Assembly (NCBI GenBank): GCA_029204225.1 | Contig: CM055096.1 | Location: forward strand, 66,934,370-66,998,369 | DNA: 64,000 bases | Reading direction: 5' to 3' | From: Diphasiastrum complanatum | Lineage: Eukaryota > Streptophyta > Lycopodiopsida > Lycopodiales > Lycopodiaceae | Shown: one piece after another, positions 1 to 11,107 of the stretch | How positions within the stretch are numbered: position 1 is the first letter of the stretch | How the letters are laid out: the number at the start of each line of letters is the position of its first letter | The notes under the pieces: model-generated | Seen by the model: only the letters and a program-made list of their open reading frames with translations | Told to the model about the DNA's origin: nothing | The model's database searches: none | Translations under genes and position numbers: made by a program

Positions 1-871
1 ATTTGAGCTTAAGGGAGAGAGTTAGAAATCAGAGTTAATCTGATATACATTTTATGTAAGCTCTAAATGTGATATTGTAATAAATGTACAGTTAGTCAGT
101 TTACTGTTTTCAGTAGTGATTGGGACGTGACCCACTATTGTCACATCAGCGGGCAATGATCCCGTAGACGGCTACTTGGGTTAGTCGGGTAGCCACACGT
201 AGGAAGAAATTAGCCTATACAATGATTTTGAGTTCATTATGCTATATTCAGGGGCATGTCTTGGGTTTGTAAGTATATGTGGACATATTGGGCCTAACTC
301 TAGTTTGGCAGGTGGTAGGCCAGTTTAGTGACACCTGTTGAGCCCATGCAATTTGGGGCTATGCTATATGTATAGTGTTTCTTCATAATAGACTTAACTT
401 TTGTTGTGCCATCTTTGAGAGCTTGTGAGGAGTGGCTATGGTGATTGTGTGATGTGATCTGCATACTGCACTAGATCCTAACAGAATTTCAACTCAAATT
501 ATAAAATAATAATTTAATACGTAATAAAGTAAAAAAACTTATTATTTATACCATATTCAGATTGATTTGTATCAGATTCAAACATAAATCTAATTCTTTT
601 ATGAGTCTAAAAATACAATTCTTTAGTAGATTTTTTTTCTACCAAAAAAAATTAAATTAAAGTTTTGAATTCGTTTTTAACCACAACAGAAGAAATATTT
701 TCTTTTTCCATTATAGACTTTTCACTCGGTATAGGTATATACTACACTAACTAAGTTGAGTTAAATATATGAACTGAGAATCATGTAAAGCCAAATTGTG
801 GTAAGAGATGCATTCTAGGATGTATATGTGCAAGGAGATTTGATCTTACCTTGCATACAGGATAATACCCT
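1..871. other. Unassigned AT-rich flank
   Basis: No coding region was recognised on either strand. The first ~480 bases are less AT-rich and end near a 'GATCCTAACA' string, which resembles an LTR tail, but there is no second copy, primer-binding site or target duplication to support that. The rest is AT-rich noncoding sequence. Confidence 0.4.
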
Positions 872-1117
872 TTAACAAGCAAATGCTATCACGATTTCCA
901 AAATAGGGAGCACGGTAGTAACCTCAATAGAAGCGTCAACGAATACGCTTCCGATTAAACCCGTTATCTTATCTGAATGCTCTTTAAGAAAATGTTCTTT
1001 GTCATCAGCCTCCCATAACTTTAAGATTATGAACTTGGACTCAATGCCATGAATCAGGTACGGAAAATATGGAAGCATGACCGCCACAAGAAGCTTCATT
1101 TCCTCAGCCATGCTCAA
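872..1117 (-). pseudogene. Possible N-terminal exon of a hydroxypyruvate/glyoxylate reductase-like protein
   Basis: The minus-strand reading frame of 81 codons begins MSMAEEMKLLV and ends near LPILEIVIAFAC. The order of features resembles the N-terminus of plant D-2-hydroxyacid dehydrogenases of the HPR2/HPR3 type: a short hydrophobic start, 'KLWEADDKEHFLKEH', then a 'DA..I..LP.LEIV..F' stretch. In those enzymes this region precedes the NAD-binding Rossmann fold, which uses NAD(P)H to reduce hydroxypyruvate or glyoxylate. The Rossmann GxGxxG segment and the catalytic Arg/Glu/His would lie at lower coordinates on this strand, and I do not see them. The frame runs into a GT soon after the last aligned residues, so this could be a genuine first exon with the rest beyond the window edge, or a captured fragment. 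The assignment rests on weak similarity recalled by eye. Confidence 0.33.
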
Positions 1118-1187
1118 GTCGCATATGTTGCAACGCTAATATGCAATCACATCTTTATTAATGTTAATAGAGAAGGGTGAACTGCCC

Positions 1188-1189
<2 letters not shown>

Positions 1190-1232
<43 letters not shown>
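1190..1232. repeat. (GA)n microsatellite
   Basis: About 21 uninterrupted GA dinucleotides. No LINE end is recognised on either side, unlike several other GA/TC tracts in the window. Confidence 0.95.
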
Positions 1233-1237
<5 letters not shown>

Positions 1238-2810
1238 AAGGTTTGAAACGAGCGTTGGTTGTGATTCCCAGACAAGAGAGGACCGGTGAGCAGAGATGAG
1301 ACTTTTTACACTCCTATTACGTTGCAACTGGAAGCCAATGTCATATATGTGCGAGGTAATTGGCAATTGTGAGAGGCAACACAAATTATGAGTGGATTCA
1401 CTAAAGGCTTTCAAAATACCTATTCACGCGTAGGAAATTGTTTCAAGCCTAGATGCAGTGACATCCACCAGCTTTCAAACAGCAAGGAAGATAAACGGAA
1501 ATCTGAAAATCAGATCTTCGTCCAAAACACAGGCAATGTGAATCCATGGAAGGCATCTGAAAATAAAATCTCAGCCAAACAGACGTCCCAAGCACACAAG
1601 CCTACACCGATAGCCAGCAAGCAGCGACATGCAACAACTTCCAAATAGCAAGAAACGTGAACTCAAATTTGGAAATCTGATCCTCTTCCAAAACGCAAGC
1701 AACGTCAACACCAATCTACATAGCGATCCTCCAAATCTACAGCACAAACTGCCACGTGGACAACCATCTTCCTTGAAATCTGCAGCAGAGAAAATGGCAC
1801 GTGGATAGGATGAACGTTGAGGAAACGTTCCTCACGGCATAGGCTAGAATTGGAACAAGATAGAAGCAAGCTAAGACAGAATGTCCAAACCATAATGGAT
1901 GTATGTGGCCTCTCACATCCGGATTACACACATAGCTCTCTTTTTGGCCGCTTATCAAGCTGATTGTGTTATGTTTTTTTTGGGCAAGTTGCAAAATTTC
2001 AAATAATGAATAGTGCAAAAATACCTATTTCATAATGCAAAAACTTCAAAAAGTTAAAAACGCAGGCACTTGGACGGACCCCATCGTGGAGGTGTAAAAT
2101 GCAGGTACTCGAAGGGACGGTCACAGACGAGATGCCTTGGGCCTTAGAGGAATGTAAACGCGCATGTGAGGGATTTTTGGTCCTAGAGCAGTAGAATCGT
2201 GGCATGTGGCGTCGTTGCTTGGGCCTTGCCCGAATAGACGAGTGCCCGAGAAAGTTTTGTTGAGGTCGCATGAATTTTCCGGGCACCGCTAGCGCCATTT
2301 TTAGAGCTCCCTCAAGCACACATCTAAAGGTTCCTGTATTCAATTTTATGAGACTTCAAGATACGAGAGGGACCAGATCCAATTTGCATGGTAAGAAGGG
2401 TGCAGTGCTTTACTTCGCTTGCGCTTTACTTCTTCTTCTCTTGTGTTATTGACCTATGTGTACTATTTTGCATACGTTTTAAGTTGGTGCAGCCCAGGGG
2501 AGGACATCCGCTGAGGAGCGTCAAGACACCGTGACACCATTTCTTATGAAGACAAAGACCTGAGAATTCGCAGCAGCCAGGCAGTTAGTTAGCTGTAAAA
2601 TCCTACCTTTACTCAATCGTCCTGCGGGATCCATCAATCGGCATCTTGCGCAGCTTTCTTCCAAAGAGACTGGACAGTGCAGACTGCAGAGATCAGTGCA
2701 TCGCATCTTCCATTCAACACCAACACCAACACCAGGTTTTTCATCTGCAATGAAACCTTTGTCATACCAGGTTTTTGTGTTTTTGAATCTTGTTGCATAC
2801 GATAAACATC

Positions 2811-2813
<3 letters not shown>
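1233..2813. other. Unassigned intergenic sequence
   Basis: Short open frames occur on both strands (for example 1388-1648 +, 1999-2343 -), but none has recognisable domains or a convincing codon pattern. No terminal repeats or target duplications were seen. Confidence 0.4.

Positions 2814-2869
<56 letters not shown>
2814..2869. repeat. (GA)n microsatellite
   Basis: About 28 GA repeats. It directly precedes an unidentified coding-like stretch on the + strand and lies beyond the degraded end of LINE gamma. Confidence 0.95.
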
Positions 2870-2871
<2 letters not shown>

Positions 2872-3247
2872 TATTATCTAATCGATTCCGATTCAGACTT
2901 TTACGCTACCACTTCTTCAACATCATCCATGCCACAGGGATTCAAAGTGGAGACAAAAACAATAGATCTAGTTAGAGAAAAACTAATCGACTCCGATGTT
3001 TGCAAGAGGGAGAGAAGGAAGAAGATGACATCATTCTTTCCAAAAATGTGGCCTTGGACGATTTTATACGCTTCTCAAACAAGAAGCTTTTTCAAGTGTG
3101 CTTAGTTGACGGTGCTGTTATAGCATATGAAGTGCCTATTGACTCTCATCCACAGTTCATAGGTGAAATCATAGCTAGAGTCAGCCGTGTGTTTGGGGAT
3201 GACCTAATGTACTCTTCATCAAAAGATTGTACTGTGGATGCCAACAC
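2870..3247 (+). pseudogene. Unknown protein fragment, frameshifted
   Basis: Two + frames overlap and read sensibly when joined near 3005: first '...LIDSDSDFYATTSST...REKLIDSDVCK', then an acidic stretch, then 'NVALDDFIRFSNKKLFQVC' and 'AYEVPIDSHPQFIGEII'. The LIDSD motif occurs twice. The shift falls in a purine-rich run. The frame ends where LINE gamma begins at about 3248. I do not recognise the family. It could be a captured host gene fragment or part of another element. Confidence 0.25.
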
Positions 3248-4027
3248 CGTTAAGAGCAAAATATCACATTTTTGCAAAAAAGAGTGAAAATTCCCTGCTG
3301 AAGAAGATGAAAGCACACCGGTACAGTTTCAAAAACCAATTCGTAATGGCTGAGGGGATCTCGGGCTGTTGTGCCTGGGATCCCTGACTTCCTATTGTGA
3401 AATCTTATCGTAGAATTTAGGCTTGCCTTCAATAAAGACCACTCTTTGATTTCTAGCATTGGCCTCATGATAGACCAATTTCCTCGCTTGCCATTGTGTG
3501 TGTGTTAGATCTTCATCCATAAAAATAAAAGATCCTTTGAGCTTAGCTCGAAGGCGTAAAGCAGCATTGCGTCGTTTAATGAAACGAAACTTTATGAATA
3601 AGACCTTATCATCAAATTTGCTCTGCCAACAAGCAATGTCAAATCCCTCCATATTATGTGCAAGTTTAGATACAAGAAGGTCTTTCGCCTCATCAAGGGC
3701 CTTGTTTCCATTAGGAATACCCCTAACTCGTATATTAAGAGCCTTCTTGGCTCTTCTCTCTTGTTCTGTAAAAACATTCTCTAAGGTAGAATTCACTAAC
3801 GAAGCCTGAACTTGGTTAGAGGAATTACCAGCTTGCTTAAGAACTGAAGCCCAAGTACGAGTTTCTTCCACTTCCTTTGCCAAAGACGAGATTTTACTTT
3901 CCACATCTTACTGCGAATGAACTTTCTCTTTCATCATTTCGATAATGCTTTGCAAATCCTTATTTTGAAGACTGACCCTGGTAAGTTCTCCATGAAGCGT
4001 CTGATTTTGTAGCTGCAATTTCTCGAT

Positions 4028-4032
<5 letters not shown>
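3248..4032 (-). mobile_element. LINE gamma, fragment with ORF1 and start of ORF2
   Basis: On the minus strand this carries most of an L1-type ORF1 followed by the first ~20 codons of ORF2 (a degenerate match to 'GFWNCNGFLSS...DILLL'). It is truncated at both ends. The 5' end abuts the (TC)n tail of LINE beta at 4033. The 3' end breaks off inside the endonuclease start at about 3248, without the family's normal tail. It is therefore a dead fragment. Confidence 0.75.
3392..4032 (-). pseudogene. LINE gamma ORF1 protein (RNA-binding), partial
   Basis: The frame from 3904 to 3392 (170 codons) is continuous. Upstream sequence to 4032 also reads as ORF1, with an in-frame stop near 3910. It begins with coiled-coil-like sequence (KISSLAKEVEE). 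An RRM-like core follows around 'ALNIRVRGIPNGNKALDEA', then a basic region 'RNAALRLRAKLKGSFIF' and 'DEDLTHTQWQARK'. This order matches L1-type ORF1 proteins, which coat the element RNA. Close relatives lie at 7800-8719 and 39868-40770. Confidence 0.7.

Positions 4033-4098
<66 letters not shown>
4033..4098. repeat. (GA)n tract = (TC)n tail of LINE beta
   Basis: 33 GA repeats. The tract is flanked on the right by the 3' end of LINE beta (AATTAGAATTAGAATTATT on the + strand) and on the left directly by the 5' truncation point of LINE gamma. Confidence 0.95.
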
Positions 4099-4101
<3 letters not shown>

Positions 4102-7100
4102 AGAATTAGAATTATTATTATTAACGTCTTTTGGTACCCAATCGTAGAGTATACATCTCTCTTAATAGAAGACCTACACATTTGGAGTCTGGGTACTCGA
4201 AGAAGGATCGCAACGTGAGAGGGGTATCTCTGTATAAACAATGGTATCGCCCCCTGATCTCATAATATATTGGAAAATGAAGAATGAAATGGAACTAATC
4301 CTCCACCTCATGAAGAAAGCAAAGCTGACATATCCTCTGCAATTTGGGAGTGTCCGTGTATCTACCTGTCTCGATAGCTAGCTGATGAGAAGAGACTCGA
4401 AGCTGTCCCATACGATACCTCAAACCAAAAAATAATGGCTGTGTAAGATATGCTGGAAGGATAGGAGTACCCATAGTATCCAACCGTAGTAGATGTGTGC
4501 CATAGAAATGTATCTTGACCTGGCCCCCTGTCTAGCAATGGAGAGTGATGAAGTGAGAGCAACAACAATATATCTGGAAGTGTCTAACTCTGATATCCTA
4601 TGAAGAAAGTTAATGATCTGAAACATAGCACCGACAACCAGGGGAGGGGAAGCAAACTTCGCTAATATGATATCATGTGGCACCGAGGGCTTAGCCCTAA
4701 TCATCCTGCTAAGCATGAGAATCTAGATACGAGTAAGATCCCTCCAAGTATCACGTGATAAATCCGGACACCAAGTCTCAGCAGAGTATAAAACAACTGG
4801 GGATACAGTGGTAGAAAACAGTAAGCATCTGGTAGCAGGGTCCTGTACATAATATGTGGAACAGAATCTCTCCATATGAACAAGAGAAGTATGCCCCTTA
4901 CAGAGTCTGGTGAGGGCTGCCGGTCGGAATGTGAGTAGTGGACCAGAGAAAAGTACTCCCAAATAAGTGTAAGAGGTCACAATCTCAATCGACAACCCAT
5001 CATAATAGAAGGTCACATCTCTCATATGCTGTCTATTGGTGTTGAACACCATAATCTTGGTCTTCTTAGTATTAACTGTCAATCCCCAAAGCTGACAGAA
5101 GTGATGTAAAGCAGAAAGGTGTCTCTGTAAGCCAACTGCAGAGGATGAGAGAAGAACCACATCATCAGTGTATAGGAGAATGGGGATAATAATATCTGCT
5201 AAGGGATAGCCCTCTCCACCTTCCTCTCAAATAATCCGCAGTGCAAAGAGAGTAGGAGATAAGGGGCAGCCCTGCTTCACTCCAATGGTAGAATGGATCA
5301 ACGAGGACCAACCACTACCGTCCCAGAACCACGCCCAAACTCGCTCATACAAAGTAATGAGTCTCGTCTGTGAAGCCAAGTGAAGATAATCTCTGAAAAA
5401 GGAGTCTCGGAACTGAGTCAAAAGCTTTGCGGAAGTCCACAAAGCAACAATAAACTCTTTGTCTCTGATGTCGTGCCTCCTCAATGATGCATCTCAAAAT
5501 GAAAATCTGATCTGAGGTAGAGTATCCTGGTCTAAACCCAACCTGGCCCATAGCATGTAAATCCTTAGTCTCAGCAAAAGATCCAGTAACCGTTTGTAAA
5601 ATAGAACCATAGATCTTAGACAAAGTGTGACCAATCATAACAGTACGATAGTTTTCTACATTCATGGGATCACCTGCCTTAAGGATGGGATGAAGGATAT
5701 TAGTACACCATGCGGTAGGAAAACCAGAGGTCACAGCAGTGTTAAAAGCGTGAGCAATAAAGGGCGAGATAAAATGTGCTACAGGTTTTAGGAAATCCAC
5801 GTTTAGAGAATCATAGTTAGTGGCTTTATGAAGTTTGGCATGGTTAATGGCATTTTCAACCATGTGTGGAGTAAAAAGTGTGCAGCGGCAGGTTGTGGTG
5901 AGAGTAAGGTAGGAGGGGAGTCTAGGGTATAAAGTTTTGTGGCATATTCGACCCAGGATTCGGTTGCTATGGGGGCCAAAGTCGAAGAGGATCTGGTGAA
6001 ATGTTTCCAGAAAAAGGCGGAGGAAGGGGAATCTAAAGAGTCGATCAACCTTTGGCAGAGTGGGTATGTTATCTTCTTTGTCCTGGTGGCTTTATGATAC
6101 TTTTTCTGGTGTTGTTTGAGTGTTGTAGGGGAGTGTAATCTGGCATATACCACATGTTTGTGAAGAGAGCGACATTCTGCATCATACCAGCGGTTGTGAA
6201 CGCGTCTATGAGATGATATCGTCTTGGTGGGGAAGGATGAGGACGCCGCAGATAAGAGGGATTTAGAGAGAAAAGTGGCTTGTTGCTCAACTGATGTCGT
6301 GAAAGGGAAGTGAGTAATAGTTGGGACAGGGTTGTGGTGTAGTTGGCGAGTCCAGAGTGAGTAAAAGGAACACGGATGTTAGTAGAAGAGGAGCGTGGAA
6401 CTTTAGTAGACGGAGTTATGTGACCCAGTGAGAGGCGTAGGAGTGAGTGATCAGAAATGGTAGGAGGTGTAATGGGGAAATCAGAGATGTGAGGGATCAA
6501 AGCAGGTGATCCAATAAAGTAGTCAACTACACTATGTCCTCCACCATGAGGATAACATGTAAACGCTGATGAGGAAGGCCACTGTGTGAGGCCATTCAGG
6601 ATGGCAAGAGAATGTGTCTCCGCAAGAGTAATCAATTGCTCTTCAAAAGATGTAACTGAGGTGTGTGTATCCTGTGATACTTGATCAAGTCCCATATCCA
6701 GAGGATGAAGCTGGAAAAAGTCAGTATCTGCATGAAATTTTGTCTGTCTGGAGCTAGTACGGGCGTTGAAATCTCCTCCTAATAAAATGTAGCGCTGCTG
6801 AGACAAAACAACAATATCATCTGAGAGTGCCTGAAATGGGTCCCCACCAAATTCAGCAAACGCCGAAGTCTGTGGAGCAAAGTAACATACAGCCATATAA
6901 ATGTTCTGAGGTAATCCTAATAATGAACCAATAGTATGTAGCCATATATACCGAGCATATGGATCTTGCTTAACCATCATAACTGCGGTGGCTCTGTATA
7001 AACAAGCTACTTCGCCAGATCCACGACAGGTTTTTCCCCTCACAAATGGGCAAAAAATAGAATGCCAAGAGTAATCCTGTATATGTGGAAGAGGATGATA

Positions 7101-7214
7101 TAAAGACTCATGGGTTTCAACCAACAACAAAATGTCACATTTGTTAATAAAATCAGCAAAATCTCCTGCCAATGATGATGATAAAAAACCATTGCAATTC
7201 CAGAAGCCCTGCAT
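4099..7214 (-). mobile_element. LINE beta, ORF2 portion to 3' end
   Basis: Minus strand: begins at the ORF2 start codon (7214, MQGFWNCNGF), then endonuclease, reverse transcriptase, a C-terminal zinc-finger region, a short 3' UTR and a tail of TAATTC/TAA units running into (TC)n at 4098. ORF1 and the 5' UTR are absent. The copy closely parallels LINE D (36079-41080) but has several frame breaks in the RT part, so it is not functional. Confidence 0.85.
4290..7214 (-). pseudogene. LINE beta ORF2 (endonuclease-reverse transcriptase), broken
   Basis: The endonuclease part is open from 7214 to about 6069. It shows the APE-like landmarks: 'LLVETHES' (catalytic Glu), 'GGDFNARTS', and 'SDHSLLRLSL' near its end. 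Reverse transcriptase follows in pieces: 'KAGDPMNVENYRTVMIGHTLSKIY' (split here between frames) near 5640, 'GVKQGCPLSPTLFAL' near 5260, and a 'SSAVGLQRHLSALHHFCQLWGLTVN' region near 5100. The YADD-type site near 5165 reads as a stop-disrupted version. The C-terminal zinc-finger segment (RICQLCFL...) is near 4310. At least four frame changes separate these blocks. Family role: nicks target DNA and reverse-transcribes the LINE RNA at the nick. Confidence 0.8.
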
Positions 7215-7772
7215 CCTGAGAGGTCCTGTCCAAACCCACATCCAAAGCCCGAATCTGTAGGAAATCACTATCTGCATGAAACTTTGTCTGCTAGGTGCTG
7301 GTGCGAGCATTAAAATCTCCTACTAGTAGAATAAGGCCCTGCTGTAAACAGCTGACTATATCATTTGAGAGAGCCCGGAATGGGTCAACACCATAGTCTG
7401 CAAAAGCTGATGTCTGAGGTGCAAAATAACAAACTACTATAAATAGATCTTGAGGTATCCCCAAGTAGCGACCAAAGAACTGTAACCAAATAAATCTCGC
7501 AAATGGATCACTTTTGAGCAGCTTAAAATGAGTACAATAAACCTCTATGGTAAGACATGCGACACCACCAGAGCCATGCGTGGTTTTTCCTCTCACGAAA
7601 GGCCTGTACGCTGAATGCCATGAATAATCTTGAATAACTGGAAGGGGTTGATATAGTGATTCATGGGTCTCTGCTAAGAGCAAAATATCAAATTTCAAAA
7701 AAGAGTGAAAATCCCCTGCTGAAGAAGATGAGAGCACACCGTTACAATTCCAAAAACCAATTTGTAATGGCT
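7215..7772 (-). pseudogene. LINE alpha ORF2, endonuclease N-terminal half
   Basis: Reads 'LQIGFWNCNGVLSSSSAGDF', then 'DILLLAETHES' with the conserved Glu, then 'RPFVRGKTTHGSGGVACL', 'FAPQTSAFADYGVDPF' and 'LLVGDFNARTST' before a stop near 7291. Readable LINE sequence continues to the junction at 7214. No ATG is apparent at the expected start. It ends before the SDH motif, so it has no complete endonuclease. Confidence 0.7.
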
Positions 7773-7799
7773 GAGGGGATCTTGGGCTGTTACTGTGCC

Positions 7800-8719
7800 C
7801 GGGATCCCCGACTTCCTATTGTGAAATCTTATCGTAGAATTTAGGCTTGCCTTCAATAAAGACCACTCTTTGGTTCCTAGCATTGGCCTCATGAATGACC
7901 AATTTCCTCGCTTGCCATTGTGTGTGTTAGATCTTCATCCATAAAAATAAAAGTACCTTTGAGCTTAGCTCGAAGGTGTAAAGCAGCATTGCGTTGTTCA
8001 ATAAAACGAAATTTATGAATAAGACCTTATCATCAAATTTGCTCCACCAAGCAGTGTCAAATCCCTCAATATTATGTGAAAGTTTCGAAACAAGAAGGTC
8101 TTTCGCCTCATCAAGGGCCTTGTTACCATTAGGAATACCCCTAACTCGGATATTAAGAGCCTTCTTGGCTCTTTTCTCTTGTTCTGTAAAAACAGTCTCC
8201 AAAGTAGAATGCACTAAAGAGGGCTGAACTTGGTTAGAGGACACATTACCATCTTGCTTAAGAACCGATGCCCAAGTATAAGTTCCTTCCACCTCCTTTG
8301 CCAAAGACGAGATTTTACTTTCCACATCTTGCTGTGAATGAAGATCCTGCACCCCTTTTACTTTCATCATGTCCATAGTTGTTTGTAAGTCCTTATTTTG
8401 AAGACTGACCCTGACAAGTTCTCCATGAAGCATCTGATTTTGTAGTTGCAAATTGTAGCACGTCTTTGAACTGATGTTGTAAGTAGCTGTGAAGAGATTC
8501 AAAGTCGGATAGATTGCTAGGTTGTAATTGTTCCGTAGGGATATGATAGGCAAGGTAGGAGTTAGCAGACGATAATAACGGAACAGGTGTATTCACCACA
8601 GGCGAGGCAATGGCAATGGCTTGCACTGGAGAATGAGGCAATGACTGGCGAGTTTGTTGGCCAGTCGTTAGTTCAACCATTGCTGGTCCATCTTGATCAG
8701 CAGAAGCAGTTGGAGCCAT
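7800..8719 (-). pseudogene. LINE alpha ORF1 protein, frameshifted
   Basis: Start MAPTASADQDGPAMVELTTG at 8719. A Ser/Pro/Thr-rich N-terminus leads into 'ANSYLAYHIPTEQLQPSNL'. The frame then shifts near 8440 into the coiled-coil and RRM-like part (KISSLAKEVEG..., ALNIRVRGIPNGNKALDEA). A second shift is near 8000, before the basic C-terminus. Family role: element RNA binding and chaperone. Compared with the open 300-residue ORF1 of LINE D, this copy has small indels but the same domain order. Confidence 0.7.
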
Positions 8720-8994
8720 AGTGAGAGGCTTTGTGTTGGAAAACTTCAGTACAAATTTATGAGGTGTATGCCTTGAAAGTTATTGGTAGATTCGGTCAGA
8801 GTTTACTGTTGCATCAAGAAGAGTCTTGAGTGTACATACCCCTCTGCCAGCCAGCCTTGAAACCATAAGCTCTATATTACGTCTCTGAATGCAAACAACC
8901 AAACCTTATAATAGATGCTAAGTTTCTGAGCCAGGATGCTAGTTACTGGAAAAATTCACCTATCAAAAATAAAACTTTGGGCAATAAGGCTACA

Positions 8995-8997
<3 letters not shown>

Positions 8998-9074
<77 letters not shown>
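8998..9074. repeat. (GA)n microsatellite at LINE alpha 5' end
   Basis: About 38 GA repeats between the 5' end of LINE alpha and a candidate LTR that starts at 9075. Confidence 0.95.
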
Positions 9075-9076
<2 letters not shown>

Positions 9077-9452
9077 TTATGAGGGCAAGATCCAAGCTCC
9101 AATGGTGTGAGAGTAAATCCAATCTCCTCAACGGTGTGGTTTTTCCACGCAACGGTGAAGATCCAATGTTCCAAGCTCCACAACAAACTTTCTATTCACA
9201 AAATCAATCAAAGACAAGAATAAAAATGAAAGAGAGAAAAAATAGCCTAGGAGAGGGCGCACTACCACTATATAAAAAGTGGGGAAAGGCTCCTATAAGG
9301 TGGCATGAAGTGGGTGAGGCATGAGGGTAAAATGGACAAGTCACTATGCATGTCAAGTAAAGCTCTAGGTGTCACCATGCATCTCATGTAAACTCTACAA
9401 GACTTTACTTGTCTTTGCATGCATGCATACATGTGGTATTCTCACATCAACA
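9075..9452. repeat. Candidate solo LTR
   Basis: A 378-base segment that starts TGTTATGAGG and ends CACATCAACA (TG...CA on both strands). It contains a TATA-like string (TATATAAAAAG) near 9274. Read on the minus strand, the base run just outside (AGGGAACAAG) would serve as a polypurine tract, which suggests the 3' LTR of a minus-strand element. No clear target duplication or second LTR was seen, so this is a weak call. Confidence 0.33.
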
Positions 9453-10991
9453 CTTGTTCCCTAGGTTCTAATGGTTTGTATGCATGACATCTTATTAATT
9501 GGATAATCTCAATTCTTTGGCAAGGCTTATTGGGGCTGCCATACCCTGGAGCAAGGCTTTTGAAATTATCAACCCCAGCTTGGGTGCATCATCAAAGGGG
9601 TGATTAGGCCCTTGATAGGATCACCTCAAAATCTTGCAAAAATGTGGACATTTTTCGTAATCTTATGGTCACTAGGGATCGTTCTCTTCTCATGGTCATG
9701 AGCACTGTTCTTTTTTGGGTACCTAGCCTCATATTTTGTTCTTGTTCTTGATAAATCATCGTGTGTTCTTAAAATCTTTAATGATCTTGTATGTGTCCTT
9801 GGGGTACATCTTCGTATGTACTTGCACTTGCCAAGTCACATTAGGGTATCTTTAAAGATTGCATAAACATTCATAGAAAAAGTTGTGAGTGAGGCCCAAG
9901 GGAAGGGAGATCTCTATTTATGTAAGGCTATGCCTTAAAAGATGCTGCCAAAAAATAGGCACAATAACAAACAATAGGCATTTTGATATTTGTCATCTCA
10001 ACATGGGCTTCTTGGAAAGACAATGGCCACATTTCACATGCCTCTCTTTTCATTTTTTATTACTTGTATTTCCATTAGCAACACCTAAGATCTGAAAAAC
10101 CTTTAATTTAAAAAAAAAAAAAACATAGGCCTCGTAAGATTAGCCAAAGATTTTATGGATATCGATAAATTGAGTGTGTGGGAGGAGGCTTGTCTTTATT
10201 AGCTTGTGTCTCCCTTAACAATAGATCTTTGACATCTATAATGAGATTGAATGAAACATAGTGTGACCAATTGTAATGTGTCTCTAGTTGAGATTTGGCC
10301 ATAGTACATGACAAATGTAAAATAAGGTTCAAATAGGCCTCAAAATGAAAGATAAATGTGGAGTGCAAAGATCGATAAACAAATAATGCTTGCAGCATGA
10401 AAGTGCCTTTCATGGCCTTTTTGATTTCGTTTAGAAAGTTGTGCTTCTAGTCTTAAAAAAGGGGAAAGTTTTTAGAGTTGTTTTGGACATGCAGACCAAG
10501 GACATCTATCTATGACTACCTTCAAGGTGGTAACCCAGAGCACATCTCCATATATAGACCAGAAGCCAGGCACATCCGGTTTACGAAAAAAGGTATTGTG
10601 TTTGCTTTGAAATTTTTGAATGTCATGGAAGTTATCAAGTAGATATATGTTGCTATTTCTCCGCCGTTTGTGGGAATCATGAATACTATTATGATGCAAA
10701 AACTTTCTAAGTCAAATTAAATGTTCGATGGAATGTTATATTTAACTCATCTTATAATGGTCATCTATGATAACTTTATTTGTTGCAAGTTGATTCGATT
10801 GCTTTTTATGATAAAATAGGCTTTTGTTTCATAGCACATTCAAGTTGATGGAAGGATATATTCTTCAAGGTTTAAGTTGGCCTTAAAGCAAGAAGAAATA
10901 GCAAAAGGGAAAAGTCCTTTCAATTATTAAGAAAAAGGAGAATCATAATTTGACTTACAATCTTATGATGGTATTGCAATCGTATTTGGTT
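9453..10991. other. Unassigned sequence
   Basis: Short frames only. An A-run near 10110 and AT-rich noncoding text follow. No recognisable gene, terminal repeat or RNA gene. Confidence 0.4.
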
Positions 10992-11107
10992 CATAACCTA
11001 GTGATTACCCAACGGGGTTGGCTCAGTTGGTTGGCTTGGCATCCAAAGTTTCTTTGGTCCCAGGTTCGAGCCTCCCCTTGGAAACCAAGAAGCATAACCT
11101 AGTGATT
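10992..11107 (+). mobile_element. tRNA-derived SINE (86 bp) with 15-bp target duplication
   Basis: The insert 11007-11092 is flanked by perfect 15-bp direct repeats CATAACCTAGTGATT (10992-11006 and 11093-11107). The insert has a pol III A box (TGGCTCAGTTGG, about 11018) and a B box (GGTTCGAGCC, about 11063). It partly folds as a tRNA: GGGG/CCCC ends of the acceptor, CCAAA/TTTGG in the anticodon arm position. There is no poly-A tail and no unrelated body, so it is either a minimal SINE or a retroposed tRNA-like pseudogene. The strand is taken from the A-to-B box order. Confidence 0.72.

Larger units (their letters stand above)
7215..8997 (-). mobile_element. LINE alpha, 5' UTR + ORF1 + start of ORF2
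   Basis: The 5' end abuts the (GA)n tract that starts at 8998. A ~280-base 5' leader precedes an ORF1 start (MAPTASADQDGP) at 8719. ORF2 begins near 7772 and covers the endonuclease to '...GLDRTSQD', where the sequence switches at 7214 to the very start of LINE beta ORF2. The alpha RT region and tail are missing. Either beta was joined here by recombination or template switching, or this is a chimaeric insertion. Confidence 0.72.

Noticed and set aside
8977-9324. Arg-Glu repeat proteins translated across (GA)n tracts (also at 2790-3105, 18438-18729, 35939-36202, 58457-58730)
   Set aside because: These open frames only reflect the lack of stops in GA/TC repeats; there is no domain on either side.
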